NCBI RefSeq assembly: GCF_002813295.1
Contig: NZ_PHUE01000001.1
Coordinates: 3,782,001-3,846,000 of the forward strand
Direction: 5' to 3'
Length of the DNA: 64,000 nt
Source: Flavobacterium sp. 5
Lineage (GTDB): Bacteria > Bacteroidota > Bacteroidia > Flavobacteriales > Flavobacteriaceae
Made by a program: the position numbers and the translations under genes. Shown here one piece after another: positions 8,028 through 17,113 of the stretch. Position 1 is the stretch's first letter; every line of letters starts with the position of its first letter. The notes beneath the pieces were generated by a model. The model was not told the DNA's origin. It saw only the letters and a program-made list of their open reading frames with translations, and searched no databases.

Positions 8028-9410
8028 ATGAATACTGTATTTACTGCTCTGAAATATTTTATAATCACAGGGATTATCCTGTTTTTAGTACTGTCCTGCG
8101 ACAGTTTTGTGGATGTGGATTTGCCTAAATCACAACTGACCAAAGAAGCCGTTTTTGAAGATATGGCTACTGCCAATGCTGCTATGGCTGGATTGTATGC
8201 CAAGATGCGGGATGCTGGTGTCCTGACAGGAAGCGCTGTTGGAGTTTCCTGTTATCTGGGGCAGTATACTGATGAGTTTGATTATTATCAGCAGGATAAA
8301 ATTTCTGATTTTTATGCTAATTCGCTTTATGCGGGTGTGTCTGGAGTAGGCGATATTTGGAACCAAAGCTACAATCAGATTTATGCTGCCAATGCTATTA
8401 TTGAAGGGGTAGATCAGTCGGTTTCTTTGCCTGAATCTGGGCGCAGTCAGTTAAAGGGAGAAGCGTTATTTATCAGGGCACTGCTTCATTTTTATCTGGT
8501 AAATCTGTATGGAGACGTGCCTTATATCACTACTACGGATTATGAAAAAAACAGTAAAGTGACAAGAACGGCAAGTGCTGCGGTATATACGTATATCGTA
8601 AATGATCTTACCGAAGCGATTACGTTATTGCCAGAAGACTATGTTTCGGAGGAGCGCGTGCGTCCTAACCGAAGCGCGGCCTCGGCGGTCTTGGCTAGAG
8701 TGTATCTGTATATGGGATTGTATGCCGAAGCAGCGAATGAGGCATCGGCTGTTATCAACAGTCCGCTTTATGTTTGGGAAACCGATTTGGATAAGATTTT
8801 TTTGAAAGAAAGTAGCACCACGATTTGGCAATTTATGCCCGATGTTGATGGCAAGAATACAGCTGAAGGGAGCTTGTATATTTTTACAGCAGGACCGCCC
8901 TCTATTGTGGGGTTGAGAGCCGATTTTGTTGATGCTTTTGAAGCCAACGACCAAAGAAAAGTGCATTGGACAAAAGCCGTAACCGATGGAGTTACTGCTT
9001 GGTATCATGCCTATAAGTACAAAGAAGAAAATTACACAGGAAGTTCTGTAGAGTATTCGATTGTATTGCGCTTGGCAGAGCAGTATCTGATTCGGGCAGA
9101 AGCAAGAGCAAGACAGGGAGAACTCATCAGTGCCAAAGACGATCTGAATCTGATCCGCCATACAGCTGGATTGCCCAATACAAGCGCCATTACGGCGGAT
9201 GAAATTGCGGCGGATGTATTGAAACAACGGCGATTTGAACTGTTTACAGAATTTGGGCAGCGCTTTTTTGATCTGAAACGATTGGGGAAACTCGATGCTG
9301 TTTTGTCAATCTCCAAACCCGGCTGGAATACCGAAGATAAACTGTGGCCATTACCCGCATTGGAATTGAGTTCGAATCCGAATTTGAATCCACAAAATCC
9401 AAGTTACTAA
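8028..9410 (+). CDS. SusD/RagB-family surface lipoprotein
   Basis: 460 residues. A lipoprotein signal peptide ends at FLVLSC with lipidation at C24, followed by acidic residues of the kind used for surface export in Bacteroidota (DSFVDVD). The body is helical TPR-like, with the family segments LKGEALFIRALLHFYLVNLYGDVPY, AVLARVYLYMGLYAEAANEASAVI and a C-terminal RFELFTEFGQRFFDLKRLGKL. It forms the lid of the SusC barrel on the cell surface and binds substrate. Its stop codon is followed directly by the ATG of the S9 peptidase gene, which indicates a tightly coupled operon. At 460 residues it is on the short side for SusD proteins. Confidence 0.95.
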   Translation: MNTVFTALKYFIITGIILFLVLSCDSFVDVDLPKSQLTKEAVFEDMATANAAMAGLYAKMRDAGVLTGSAVGVSCYLGQYTDEFDYYQQDKISDFYANSLYAGVSGVGDIWNQSYNQIYAANAIIEGVDQSVSLPESGRSQLKGEALFIRALLHFYLVNLYGDVPYITTTDYEKNSKVTRTASAAVYTYIVNDLTEAITLLPEDYVSEERVRPNRSAASAVLARVYLYMGLYAEAANEASAVINSPLYVWETDLDKIFLKESSTTIWQFMPDVDGKNTAEGSLYIFTAGPPSIVGLRADFVDAFEANDQRKVHWTKAVTDGVTAWYHAYKYKEENYTGSSVEYSIVLRLAEQYLIRAEARARQGELISAKDDLNLIRHTAGLPNTSAITADEIAADVLKQRRFELFTEFGQRFFDLKRLGKLDAVLSISKPGWNTEDKLWPLPALELSSNPNLNPQNPSY

Positions 9411-12059
9411 ATGGATGAGATGCTAGTTAGAACGAAATACCACTTTTTTTTATTTTTAATTAGTACTTTTTTGCTGTGCTCTTGTCCTATGGTGGGACAG
9501 GAGCCACAAAAGAGGGATTTGAAAGAAGCAGATTATGGCAAGTGGGGCACTTTATGGACGAAAGGACTTTCAAATCGAGGGAATTGGGTCAGTTTTGAAA
9601 TGACTTATCAGGATCATAATGATACGTTGTTTTTAAAAAGAACTAGCGGAAATACAACTTATACTTTTCCGAAAGGCAAGAATGGGCAGTTTGGAAGCGA
9701 AGATATTTTTGCCTGCCTGTTGCCTAATGCTGTTTTGCAGGTGACTGAATTGCGTTCTGCAAAAATACAGTTGTTCCCGGATGTTAAGCGGTATGATTTG
9801 TTAGTGGGAGGCAAATACATCCTGACCAGTAATAAGGGGAGGAATACCATTAGCCTGATTAAGATCAGAAATCAAAAAGGAGCAGTAATAGACAGTATAT
9901 CCAATGTTACGGATTATGTATTGAATCCGAAGAAAAACGGGATGCTGTTTACTGTTACAAATGGCAGTCAGCATTCGATAGGCATTATTAATTTTGAGGA
10001 CCACTCTAAACGGATTATTACTCAAAGTAAGGGCGGTTCCTTTTATCAATTAACATGGCAGGCGAATGGAAAATCGGCAGCCTATCTATTGGAAACAGAT
10101 ACTGTTGCAAAAACAAAAGTAATACAGCAGTATCGGATTGCAGACCAGCAGCTTTTTACATTTGATACTCAGAAAACTATAGGTTTTAAAGATGGTTTTG
10201 CTATATATGATCGGTTTAAGCTGTCTCTATCTGAAAGCGGCAGCCAAGTGTTTTTTTGGGCTGCTTTGAAGTCACTGTCTGAATTGAAAAAGGAGGATAA
10301 TAGGGCAGAGGTATGGAATGGAACAGATAAACAGATCTACCCTTCCCAGCAGTTCGAAACGTCCGAGGGAGAACTGCCTAAATTGGCTTGTTGGCATCCG
10401 GAGAAAAATCAATTTAGTATTGTCAGCAGTGATGCCTTGCCACAAAAGAGGCTAAGTCCAAAGCAGGATTATGCATTGCTCTCTAACGCATATTGTTATG
10501 GCTTAGAAAATACCTACTATGAAAACGTGGATTACTATCTTAAAGACATCTGGACTGGGAAGGAAAAGCTGCTTTTGGAGCATCAATCCCATGATCCGAA
10601 TCAAATTGGCTTTTCGGCATTTGGAAATACCATCATCTATTATCGGAATAAAAATTGGTGGATTTATGATATTGATGCAGGGAGTCATCGCAATATGACC
10701 CAAGGCATAGTAACCAATTGGGATAATTCGAGTACTAATGCACCGCATCAATTTGATGTATATGGCAATCCAGGCTGGAGCGCAGATGGTAAAAGTGTGC
10801 TGTTGTATGATGAGTTTGATATTTGGTGCGTAGCTTTGGATGGTTCTAATTTTCGAAGATTGACTACAGGAAAAGAGCAGCAAACGAGCTTTCGGATTGC
10901 AGCCGTTGAAAATGCGGGTTTCAAAATTGCAAACTATGAGGGTAGAAATCCTTATGTCTATGATCTGTCGAAAGACCTGCTGTTAGAAGCCAAGAGGCAG
11001 ACGGATTATGCAACGGGCTATTACCTGCTTACCTCTGGAAGCAAAGTGCAAAAACTGGTTTTTGAAGCCAGTAAAATTACCGATCTGCTAAAAAGTGAAA
11101 AGGGGAATTACGTATATACAAAACAGCGTTTTGATCAATCACCAAAACTGCTGTTCCTGTCAGATGATCATAGGTCTCCCAAATTGCTGTTTGAATCCAA
11201 TAAACAACAAAAGAAGTATTATTATGGGAGGTCAGCATTGATTGCTTACAAGAATAGTAAAGGAGAGCCTTTAAAAGGAGCCTTGTTTTACCCTGCTCAT
11301 TATGATGCAGCAAAGCAATACCCTATGGTAGTGAATATCTATGACGCATTATCTAAGCACGTATATGATTACGCGAATCCATCATTATTAAACGCAGAGG
11401 GGTTTAATATAACTAATTTTACCCTTAATGGTTATTTTGTACTGCTGCCAGATATTAATTATCAATTGGGCAATCCTGGTATTTCTGCTGTTGATTGTAT
11501 GACGGCAGGAGTGACGGCTATTATAGAAAAAGGGATTGTAGCCAAAGATAAAATTGGATTAATTGGACATTCGTTTGGAGGCTTTGAAACCAATTTTATT
11601 ATTACACAAAGTGCCTTATTTGCAGCCGCAGTCTCAGGTGCAGGGATTAGTGATCCTATTGAATTGTATTTTAATATAGGACAAAATAGAAATATGCTGT
11701 CTGATATCTGGCGGTTTGAAAGTCAGCAATGGCGCATGGGAAAATCACTGTATGCCGACAAGGAAGGGTATTTGCGGAACTCCCCAATAATGCACGCTGA
11801 TAAAATAAAAACACCCTTGCTATTGTGGGCAGGTAAAAATGATCGGATTGTTCCGATGCACCAAAGTGTTGCTTTTTATCTGGCTTTGCGCAGATTGCGG
11901 GTAAAGAATATATTTCTTGGATATCCAGAGGAAGAGCATTCTATAGCAAATCCAGAAAATCAAATAGATTTAACACATCGGGTACAGCAATGGTTTGACT
12001 ATTTTTTAAAAGACAAAACTTCCGAATCGTGGATTTCGAAAGGCACAAGCTTTGAGTAG
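9411..12059 (+). CDS. secreted S9-family (prolyl oligopeptidase-like) serine peptidase
   Basis: 882 residues. An N-terminal signal sequence ends near a cysteine (LISTFLLCSC), so export and perhaps lipidation are expected. A long region to about residue 600 carries repeating beta strands as in the S9 propeller, which filters substrates by size. The C-terminal alpha/beta hydrolase domain shows GHSFGG with nucleophile S721, then D811 (AGKNDRIVP) and H843 (EEEHSI), a complete triad in the right order. It starts at the base after the SusD stop and ends before a perfect 13-base terminator stem. The likely role is cleavage of short peptides taken up or bound by the SusCD pair, or processing of the small secreted protein encoded next. 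An ATG at 9420 is an alternative start. Confidence 0.9.
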   Translation: MDEMLVRTKYHFFLFLISTFLLCSCPMVGQEPQKRDLKEADYGKWGTLWTKGLSNRGNWVSFEMTYQDHNDTLFLKRTSGNTTYTFPKGKNGQFGSEDIFACLLPNAVLQVTELRSAKIQLFPDVKRYDLLVGGKYILTSNKGRNTISLIKIRNQKGAVIDSISNVTDYVLNPKKNGMLFTVTNGSQHSIGIINFEDHSKRIITQSKGGSFYQLTWQANGKSAAYLLETDTVAKTKVIQQYRIADQQLFTFDTQKTIGFKDGFAIYDRFKLSLSESGSQVFFWAALKSLSELKKEDNRAEVWNGTDKQIYPSQQFETSEGELPKLACWHPEKNQFSIVSSDALPQKRLSPKQDYALLSNAYCYGLENTYYENVDYYLKDIWTGKEKLLLEHQSHDPNQIGFSAFGNTIIYYRNKNWWIYDIDAGSHRNMTQGIVTNWDNSSTNAPHQFDVYGNPGWSADGKSVLLYDEFDIWCVALDGSNFRRLTTGKEQQTSFRIAAVENAGFKIANYEGRNPYVYDLSKDLLLEAKRQTDYATGYYLLTSGSKVQKLVFEASKITDLLKSEKGNYVYTKQRFDQSPKLLFLSDDHRSPKLLFESNKQQKKYYYGRSALIAYKNSKGEPLKGALFYPAHYDAAKQYPMVVNIYDALSKHVYDYANPSLLNAEGFNITNFTLNGYFVLLPDINYQLGNPGISAVDCMTAGVTAIIEKGIVAKDKIGLIGHSFGGFETNFIITQSALFAAAVSGAGISDPIELYFNIGQNRNMLSDIWRFESQQWRMGKSLYADKEGYLRNSPIMHADKIKTPLLLWAGKNDRIVPMHQSVAFYLALRRLRVKNIFLGYPEEEHSIANPENQIDLTHRVQQWFDYFLKDKTSESWISKGTSFE

Positions 12060-12067
12060 CTAAAAAT

Positions 12068-12101
12068 ATAATGCAGTTTCTTATATTCGAAACTGCATTA
12101 T
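12068..12101. terminator. bidirectional terminator stem
   Basis: Perfect 13-base arms ATAATGCAGTTTC (12068-12080) and GAAACTGCATTAT (12089-12101) with an eight-base loop lie between the convergent S9 peptidase and DUF6520 genes. The T run is weak. Confidence 0.75.
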
Positions 12102-12124
12102 CTTTCACAAAGGAAAATAAAGGC

Positions 12125-12394
12125 TTAATTATTATAATGCAATTGCGCCACACATTTGCCTTGTGCGTTTTTTGCATAAGCTGTAAAGCCTGAACTTAGA
12201 CATGCTGCACCTGTTCCAGGGCTACACTCGACTTCTACTTCGTCACAATCATTTACTGATGGATTGTGAATGTATGCTACTATCGGCAAAGCTGTTTTGC
12301 TTTTACTGGATACATTGGTGCTAACAGCACCTGCACTTGCTAATGCAAATGCTGCTAACGGCAGCACAAACATTTTTAAAAGATTTGTTTTCAT
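12125..12394 (-). CDS. DUF6520-type small secreted four-cysteine protein
   Basis: 89 residues. A signal peptide covers about residues 1-24 (Lys/Asn start, LPLAAFALASAGA core). The mature part of ~65 residues is acidic and contains four cysteines, C50, C57, C65 and C81, enough for two disulfides, with G-T-G-A-A-C and YAKNAQGKC near the end. N-terminus, length and cysteine placement match the DUF6520 family I know from Flavobacteriia. Function is unknown for the family. It faces the SusCD-S9 operon and is followed by the MauE/DoxX-like gene on the same strand (starting at 14427, upstream), which could form or protect disulfides in the periplasm. No cognate modification enzyme other than that is visible. 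Confidence 0.75.
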   Translation of the reverse strand: MKTNLLKMFVLPLAAFALASAGAVSTNVSSKSKTALPIVAYIHNPSVNDCDEVEVECSPGTGAACLSSGFTAYAKNAQGKCVAQLHYNN

Positions 12395-12489
12395 AATTAC
12401 TTAAATTAAAATTTATTAAATGTGATCTACTCTTTTCTACAGGTTTTCGATCTTTGGTCCTGCTACTGGCCAGTATATTTTAATGTCAT

Positions 12490-12932
12490 ATTTTTAATCT
12501 TATCATTGCGGGAGTTGCGAAGTACGTGACAAAGCAGCCTCACTATCACAATTCGTAATTCGTAATTCCCAACACAAGTCATTGCGAGGAACGAAGCAAC
12601 CTCACTATCACAATTCGTAATTCGTAATTCATAACTCATAATTCACAATTCATCCTTCCCCCAATCTTGTCATTCTGACGAAGGAAGAATCCCCACAAGT
12701 AACTCCACAATCCATATAAAGCAACACTATCACCCAACACAAGTCATTGCGAGGAACGAAGCAACCTCACTATCACAATCCACAATCCACAATCCACAAT
12801 TCACAATTCATAATTCGTAATTCATAATTCGTAATTCATAATTCACAATCCACAATCCACAATTCATAATTCGTAATTCATAATTCATAATTCGTAATCC
12901 ACAATTCATAATTCATAATTCGTAATTCACAA
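12490..12932. repeat. composite repeat tract: GCGAGGAACGAAGCAA elements and CATAATTCGTAATT tandem repeats
   Basis: Two full copies of a module GTCATTGCGAGGAACGAAGC + AACCTCACTATCACAAT occur near 12579 and 12738, with a diverged copy from 12504 and a related TCATTCTGACGAAGGAAGAA near 12674. Between and after them runs a tandem series of ~10-base units of the form (C/G)(A/G)TAATT and CACAATC, which fills most of 12780-12932. The tract fills the gap between the DUF6520 and MauE-like genes. No gene is seen in it. Confidence 0.85.
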
Positions 12933-12933
12933 T

Positions 12934-14427
12934 TCATAATTCAAACTTCCCCAACTTCGATCTAATCCTCTCCCCATACCCATACTTAAGCAGAAAATGC
13001 CCCGAAATCACATACAGTGCATCCCTTGTGGCAAAGAAATTTTTCATTTTGAATCCTTCTTCATCAAATACATAAAAACTCAATACATACGTTTGTTTAG
13101 TAATATCATAGACATCGACAACGGTTGCATTTTTCCAAACGGCAGCATCCTCATATCTGCCCCGCAATACTGAATTAACAAACAACAGGTTATTGGTAAT
13201 AGTCGTATGCCTGTTAACCATATAAGGTGGCGCTGCAAGTTTACTATCTCCTGATTGCTTTATTTTAACCACTTTTAGTTTTGCTTTTGAAGTGGTATCA
13301 ATCGTATGCGCACGATGCTGAACATTTAGGTTCTCGTCAGTAACTATATATTCATTGCGATAGTAGTAGGTATAGACTAGTTTTTTCTGTTCAGGGCTGT
13401 ATTGGAATGTTCCGTCAGTATCAAAAATACCATCCATCTGTTTCTGTAGTACCCGTTGATTGTACTTGATCTGTAGCGTATCATTATGGCTGATTGTGGC
13501 TAAAATATTTTCGCCAGAGTATTGTTTTTGAGTACGAAAGGCGATGAGGTTGGTATTTATAAATTGTATATCCGAAAAATAGAATTGTTTATCACTGATT
13601 ACTTTGGCTTTCCAATCGGCAACTTTACCTTTATAAATTACTGGTACAGTGCCATCATATAGATAAAAATCAGGATAGGACACCCGTACCTCGACCGCTT
13701 GAAATTTGAAGTTTTCACGATCCAGCAGGATAGTGGAGAGTTTTTTGCTTTTCAGATTAGTATCGATTTCAAGAATCTGCAATGGAGCCAAGCGATTGGC
13801 TAGATAGATTTTTCCTTTACCTGTTCCTGCGACATAATACGAAGTGTTCAGTAAATCAATGCCTGCTACTTTTGAAGCGGTACCTTGTGGAAAGCTGCGG
13901 ATAAATGGATTTTCTTTTTGCATAATGTCTTCAGAGAAAAGAAATAGCCCTACGATGAATGTTGAACTTATAAATAGTAGCGTTACTAATCGAAATAGCA
14001 CTTGCTTTGTAATTGAATGTAGAATAATGGCTATGATCCCCAGAACCACAAATGAAGTATTGAATATAAGATGTTCTTTCCATCCTAATTTTTCAAGTAT
14101 GCCACCACAGGAGCAGGGAACAAAAGAACTGAAATTGAGAATGATGATAATATAGGTTGTAAAAAGTACCATTAGTGAAACTGCTGCGTGAAGTGTGTAA
14201 TACCTAAAAATGGGAACTGCCAATAGAACAGCTATTACCAATTCTAAGGTTAATACGCCAACAGCTGCATAATCTGCAAATGGACTTAAAAGCGGTGACT
14301 GTCCCAATTGCGCCTGAAAATTTTGAAAATCAAGTATTTTGCTGACCGCAGCATATACAAAAAGAAGTATAAACAAATAGCTTATAAGGGTCTGATAGTT
14401 TTTTACAAAAATTGTACTTAATTTCAT
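12934..14427 (-). CDS. MauE/DoxX-like redox membrane protein with a large exported domain
   Basis: 497 residues. The first ~160 residues hold four to five membrane segments of the MauE/DoxX type, with a C105-S-C107-G-G pair just after the third segment, where MauE proteins keep their redox cysteines. After one more membrane helix, residues ~180-497 form a long beta-rich soluble domain that looks like a propeller or lectin-like sensor and matches no family I can name. MauE itself is needed to mature a disulfide-rich enzyme subunit, so a role in oxidising or guarding the neighbouring four-cysteine DUF6520 protein is plausible. The upstream region shares the 12-mer TACTATGCAATT (14495-14506) with the AraC/RteC promoter region, a hint of shared control. 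Confidence 0.7.
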   Translation of the reverse strand: MKLSTIFVKNYQTLISYLFILLFVYAAVSKILDFQNFQAQLGQSPLLSPFADYAAVGVLTLELVIAVLLAVPIFRYYTLHAAVSLMVLFTTYIIIILNFSSFVPCSCGGILEKLGWKEHLIFNTSFVVLGIIAIILHSITKQVLFRLVTLLFISSTFIVGLFLFSEDIMQKENPFIRSFPQGTASKVAGIDLLNTSYYVAGTGKGKIYLANRLAPLQILEIDTNLKSKKLSTILLDRENFKFQAVEVRVSYPDFYLYDGTVPVIYKGKVADWKAKVISDKQFYFSDIQFINTNLIAFRTQKQYSGENILATISHNDTLQIKYNQRVLQKQMDGIFDTDGTFQYSPEQKKLVYTYYYRNEYIVTDENLNVQHRAHTIDTTSKAKLKVVKIKQSGDSKLAAPPYMVNRHTTITNNLLFVNSVLRGRYEDAAVWKNATVVDVYDITKQTYVLSFYVFDEEGFKMKNFFATRDALYVISGHFLLKYGYGERIRSKLGKFEL

Positions 14428-14494
14428 TTTCTTGATTTTTAGTCTTGTAAAATTCTGTGAATAAAAACGGTAAGGAATGGTGATTTGGGAATTA

Positions 14495-14506
14495 TACTAT
14501 GCAATT
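14495..14506. promoter_or_regulatory. 12-mer shared with the AraC/RteC intergenic region
   Basis: TACTATGCAATT, 68 bases upstream of the MauE-like start, is identical to 16981-16992 inside the candidate operator between the AraC and RteC genes. It is preceded by GGGAATTA, similar to the GGGAATT half of those operators. Confidence 0.35.
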
Positions 14507-14545
14507 ATAAAAGTGTTGCTTTTTAACCTGTTCTTTTTAACTCTA

Positions 14546-15890
14546 ATTATCTTGGATTAGCTTCGCCCTGCTATTTTAATCATAAAATCACGGGAGAATT
14601 TTTAGCATTGGCAGGCGGGAGTGATCCAAGAGACGAGGAGGAACGACGAACGGCTGGATCGCGATAGGAAAACCGAAACGAAGTGAGGTTCATCGAACAC
14701 CAATAACAATAAAAGTCAAGCGAGCTAAAAAAGTAAAAATTAATTTAACCCCTCTGTTGATTCTTTTCAATACCCCTTACTTTCACAAATTAATTCGCGC
14801 TAATTTGTGTAATTTGTGGTAAAAAAGCATAATAACTTTTTGCTTCACCATTTACACCAAATAATTTTGAGTAGTACTTGCTACGCCCTGTTCTTTTTAA
14901 CTGAAATCTTCTCAGTTGGCTATCGCTTGTGTCCTCCTTTAGGAATAGCAAAAGGGTAATTAACATATGCAAATCATGTAAGTTTGTCATTCCGACGAAG
15001 AAGGAATCTCATCAAGTAGCTCGACAATCATAGTAAAGCTATCCTTTAAAAAAAAACTATTAATTGTCAGGCAGCTAAATCGAAGATTCATCGAACACCA
15101 ATAACAATAAAAGTCAGGTGAGCTAAAAAAGTAAAAATTAATTTAACCCCCTCTGTTGTTTCTTTACAATACCCCCTTTACTTTCACAAATTAATTTGCG
15201 CTAATTTGTGTAATTTGTGGTAAAAAAGCATAATAACTTTTTGCTTCACCATTTACACCAGATAATTTTAGTAGTACTTGCTACGCCCTGTTCTTTTTAA
15301 CTGAAATCTTCTCAGTTAGCTGTCGCTTGTGTCCTCCTTCGTCATAATAGCAAAAAGGGTAATTGACATATGCAAATCAAGTAAGTTTGTCATTCCGACG
15401 AAGGAGGAATCTCATCAAGTAGCTCGACAATCTTAGTAAAGCAATCCTTTAAAAAAAACTATTAATTGTCAGGCAGCTAAATCAAAGATTTATCGAACAC
15501 CAATCAAAATAAAAGCCAAGTGAGCTAAAAAAGTAAAAATTATCTTGGATTAGCTTCGCCCTACTATTTTTAATCATAAAATCACGGGAGAATTTTTAGC
15601 GTTGGCAGGCGGGAGTGATCCAAGAGACGAGGAGGAACGACGAGCGGCTGGATCGCGATAGAGGAAATTTGTACGATTATTTTTTGACTAAAAATCGTGA
15701 GGCAGTGAAATCGAAGATTCATGAATACAAAAAAAACAATAATAACCCATGAATATTTTTTTGTTACTTTTTTTATCAAGGCAAATCGAAGATTCAGCGA
15801 ACACCAATTAAAATTAGCGTTAAGTGAGCTAAAAAAGTAAAGAGTATCAATATCACTCTGACGCTTATTTACAACGAATAAGTTCTTCCA
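14546..15890. repeat. modular repeat array 1 (B-A-A-B-C)
   Basis: The array fills the gap between the MauE-like and AraC genes. Module B (about 14552-14700 and 15538-15665) contains GGCAGGCGGGAGTGATCC and GGCTGGATCGCGATAG. Module A (~400 bases; about 14700-15100 and 15100-15530) contains GCGCTAATTTGTGTAATTTG, ACTGAAATCTTCTCAGTT and GACGAAGGAGGAATCTCATC. Module C (about 15666-15845) contains GATTCATGAATAC and CCCATGAATATTTTTTTG. Reading frames in it are broken between copies, so I see no genes. Confidence 0.85.
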
Positions 15891-15905
15891 TCGGGTTTAA
15901 CTTAT

Positions 15906-16808
15906 TTATTCCAAAACGGAAGTACGCTTCACCTCACTAGGAGCATATTTAAATCTTTTTTTAAAAGACTTATAAAAATTGGTATAATCATTAAAACCAC
16001 ACATAAAGGCAATTTCCTTTATAGGAATTGCTGTCTGTTGAATTAAAAGATGGGCACGTTTTAATCTTTCTTCAGTATAAAACTGATAAATACTGGTATT
16101 AAAAAAATGCCGGAAACCATCTTTTAGCCTGAATTCATTTGTTCCGAACATTTTTGCTAAAACTTTGGCACTTGGTAGCGGGTCTTCCAGATTATTAAGA
16201 ATGTAGTCGTACACGTTTTGGATAATTGCTGCTTCAGTTGGTCTTGGCAAACCAAGGTTTATTGTGTTTGTATGATCTGACAAGCTATCTTGAAGGTGAG
16301 TAGTAATAGAACTAATTATGATTGTATTGCTATAAAGTACTCTTGAGACTGTACAAAAAGTGGGGATAATTTGGTTTTCTGCAGTTATAAAAAGCAGTTG
16401 AATGGTACTGTGAAAGCTGTCGTCATCGACTATTTGATTGCTGATGCTTTTCCATAACGGATGGATTTGTATGGCCAGAATTTCATCAAAGTTCTTTTTA
16501 AACAATTGTTCGGATGGCAATCCTAATGCCAAAGGTAAATTAGAACTAAAGCCTTGAATAGTAAAGTAATTATCCAAAATACAGGTATGCTGAATAAGGT
16601 TTTGATAGCTGTAATGCAGATTTATAAACCCCGAGGTAACAATTTTGGATTGCATTTCTGTTGCAACTGAATTCAGTATAGCTGCAAGTTCATCGAGTTC
16701 ATCTGCTGGAACACTTTGCTGTAATCGAAACATAAGATTTCCTGTTGCCATCTCGAAGAGCATGTGGTACAAATCTCTAATTCTTTGTTGGTTTGATCCT
16801 TTGTTCAT
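15906..16808 (-). CDS. AraC-family transcriptional regulator
   Basis: 300 residues. The C-terminal ~100 residues form the double helix-turn-helix of the family: VLAKMFGTNEFRLKDGFRHFF, then RLKRAHLLIQQTAIPIKEIAFMCGFNDYTNFYKSFKKRFKYAPSE. The N-terminal 180 residues begin with a coiled helix (RIRDLYHMLFEMATGNLMFRL) reminiscent of a HAMP-like or dimerisation helix and continue as a PAS-like alpha/beta region (GFSSNLPLALGLPSEQLFKKNFDEIL). No membrane segment is present. It is transcribed away from RteC across a 305-base gap holding three ATTCNGGAAT palindromes that could be its own operator. It is the best candidate activator of the nearby SusCD/DUF6520/MauE genes. Confidence 0.85.
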   Translation of the reverse strand: MNKGSNQQRIRDLYHMLFEMATGNLMFRLQQSVPADELDELAAILNSVATEMQSKIVTSGFINLHYSYQNLIQHTCILDNYFTIQGFSSNLPLALGLPSEQLFKKNFDEILAIQIHPLWKSISNQIVDDDSFHSTIQLLFITAENQIIPTFCTVSRVLYSNTIIISSITTHLQDSLSDHTNTINLGLPRPTEAAIIQNVYDYILNNLEDPLPSAKVLAKMFGTNEFRLKDGFRHFFNTSIYQFYTEERLKRAHLLIQQTAIPIKEIAFMCGFNDYTNFYKSFKKRFKYAPSEVKRTSVLE

Positions 16809-16902
16809 GAGAGTTGTTTTCGGTTAGCATGGGAAGGTTTGCTATGTAAACTCAATCAAAACTAGAGATTATAAAATTTGGAAACTAAAAGTATAGTGCT
16901 GG

Positions 16903-17029
16903 ATTCTGGAATTGAATAGGGAGATTTTTGGAAGAATTAAAATAGTGATTTTTTTAGATTAATAATTTTTATCGAATTACTACTATGCAATTCGGGAATT
17001 TAACATCGCAATTCTGGAATCACATAGTA
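16903..17029. promoter_or_regulatory. candidate AraC-type operator between araC-like and rteC-like genes
   Basis: Three decamers of the palindrome ATTCNGGAAT: 16903-16912, 16990-16999 (centre CG) and 17011-17020. The last two are a direct repeat GCAATTCKGGAAT with a 21-base period, two helical turns, the usual spacing of AraC-family half sites. They are framed by TACTATG (16981-16987) and its complement CATAGTA (17023-17029). The rest of the 305-base divergent gap is AT-rich and shows nothing else. Confidence 0.5.
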
Positions 17030-17113
17030 CATTATTTGCAACTAATGCTGTACTTAAATAGATTTGTAGCCGATTACTTGCATATAGGTAATCAGCTAAA
17101 TCTATAACATTCA

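Noticed and set aside
8625..9227. 200-codon frame antisense to SusD
   Set aside because: Shadow of the SusD gene; composition is that of an artefact.
12490..12932. Small genes in the decamer tract
   Set aside because: Low-complexity repeats with no start or promoter support.
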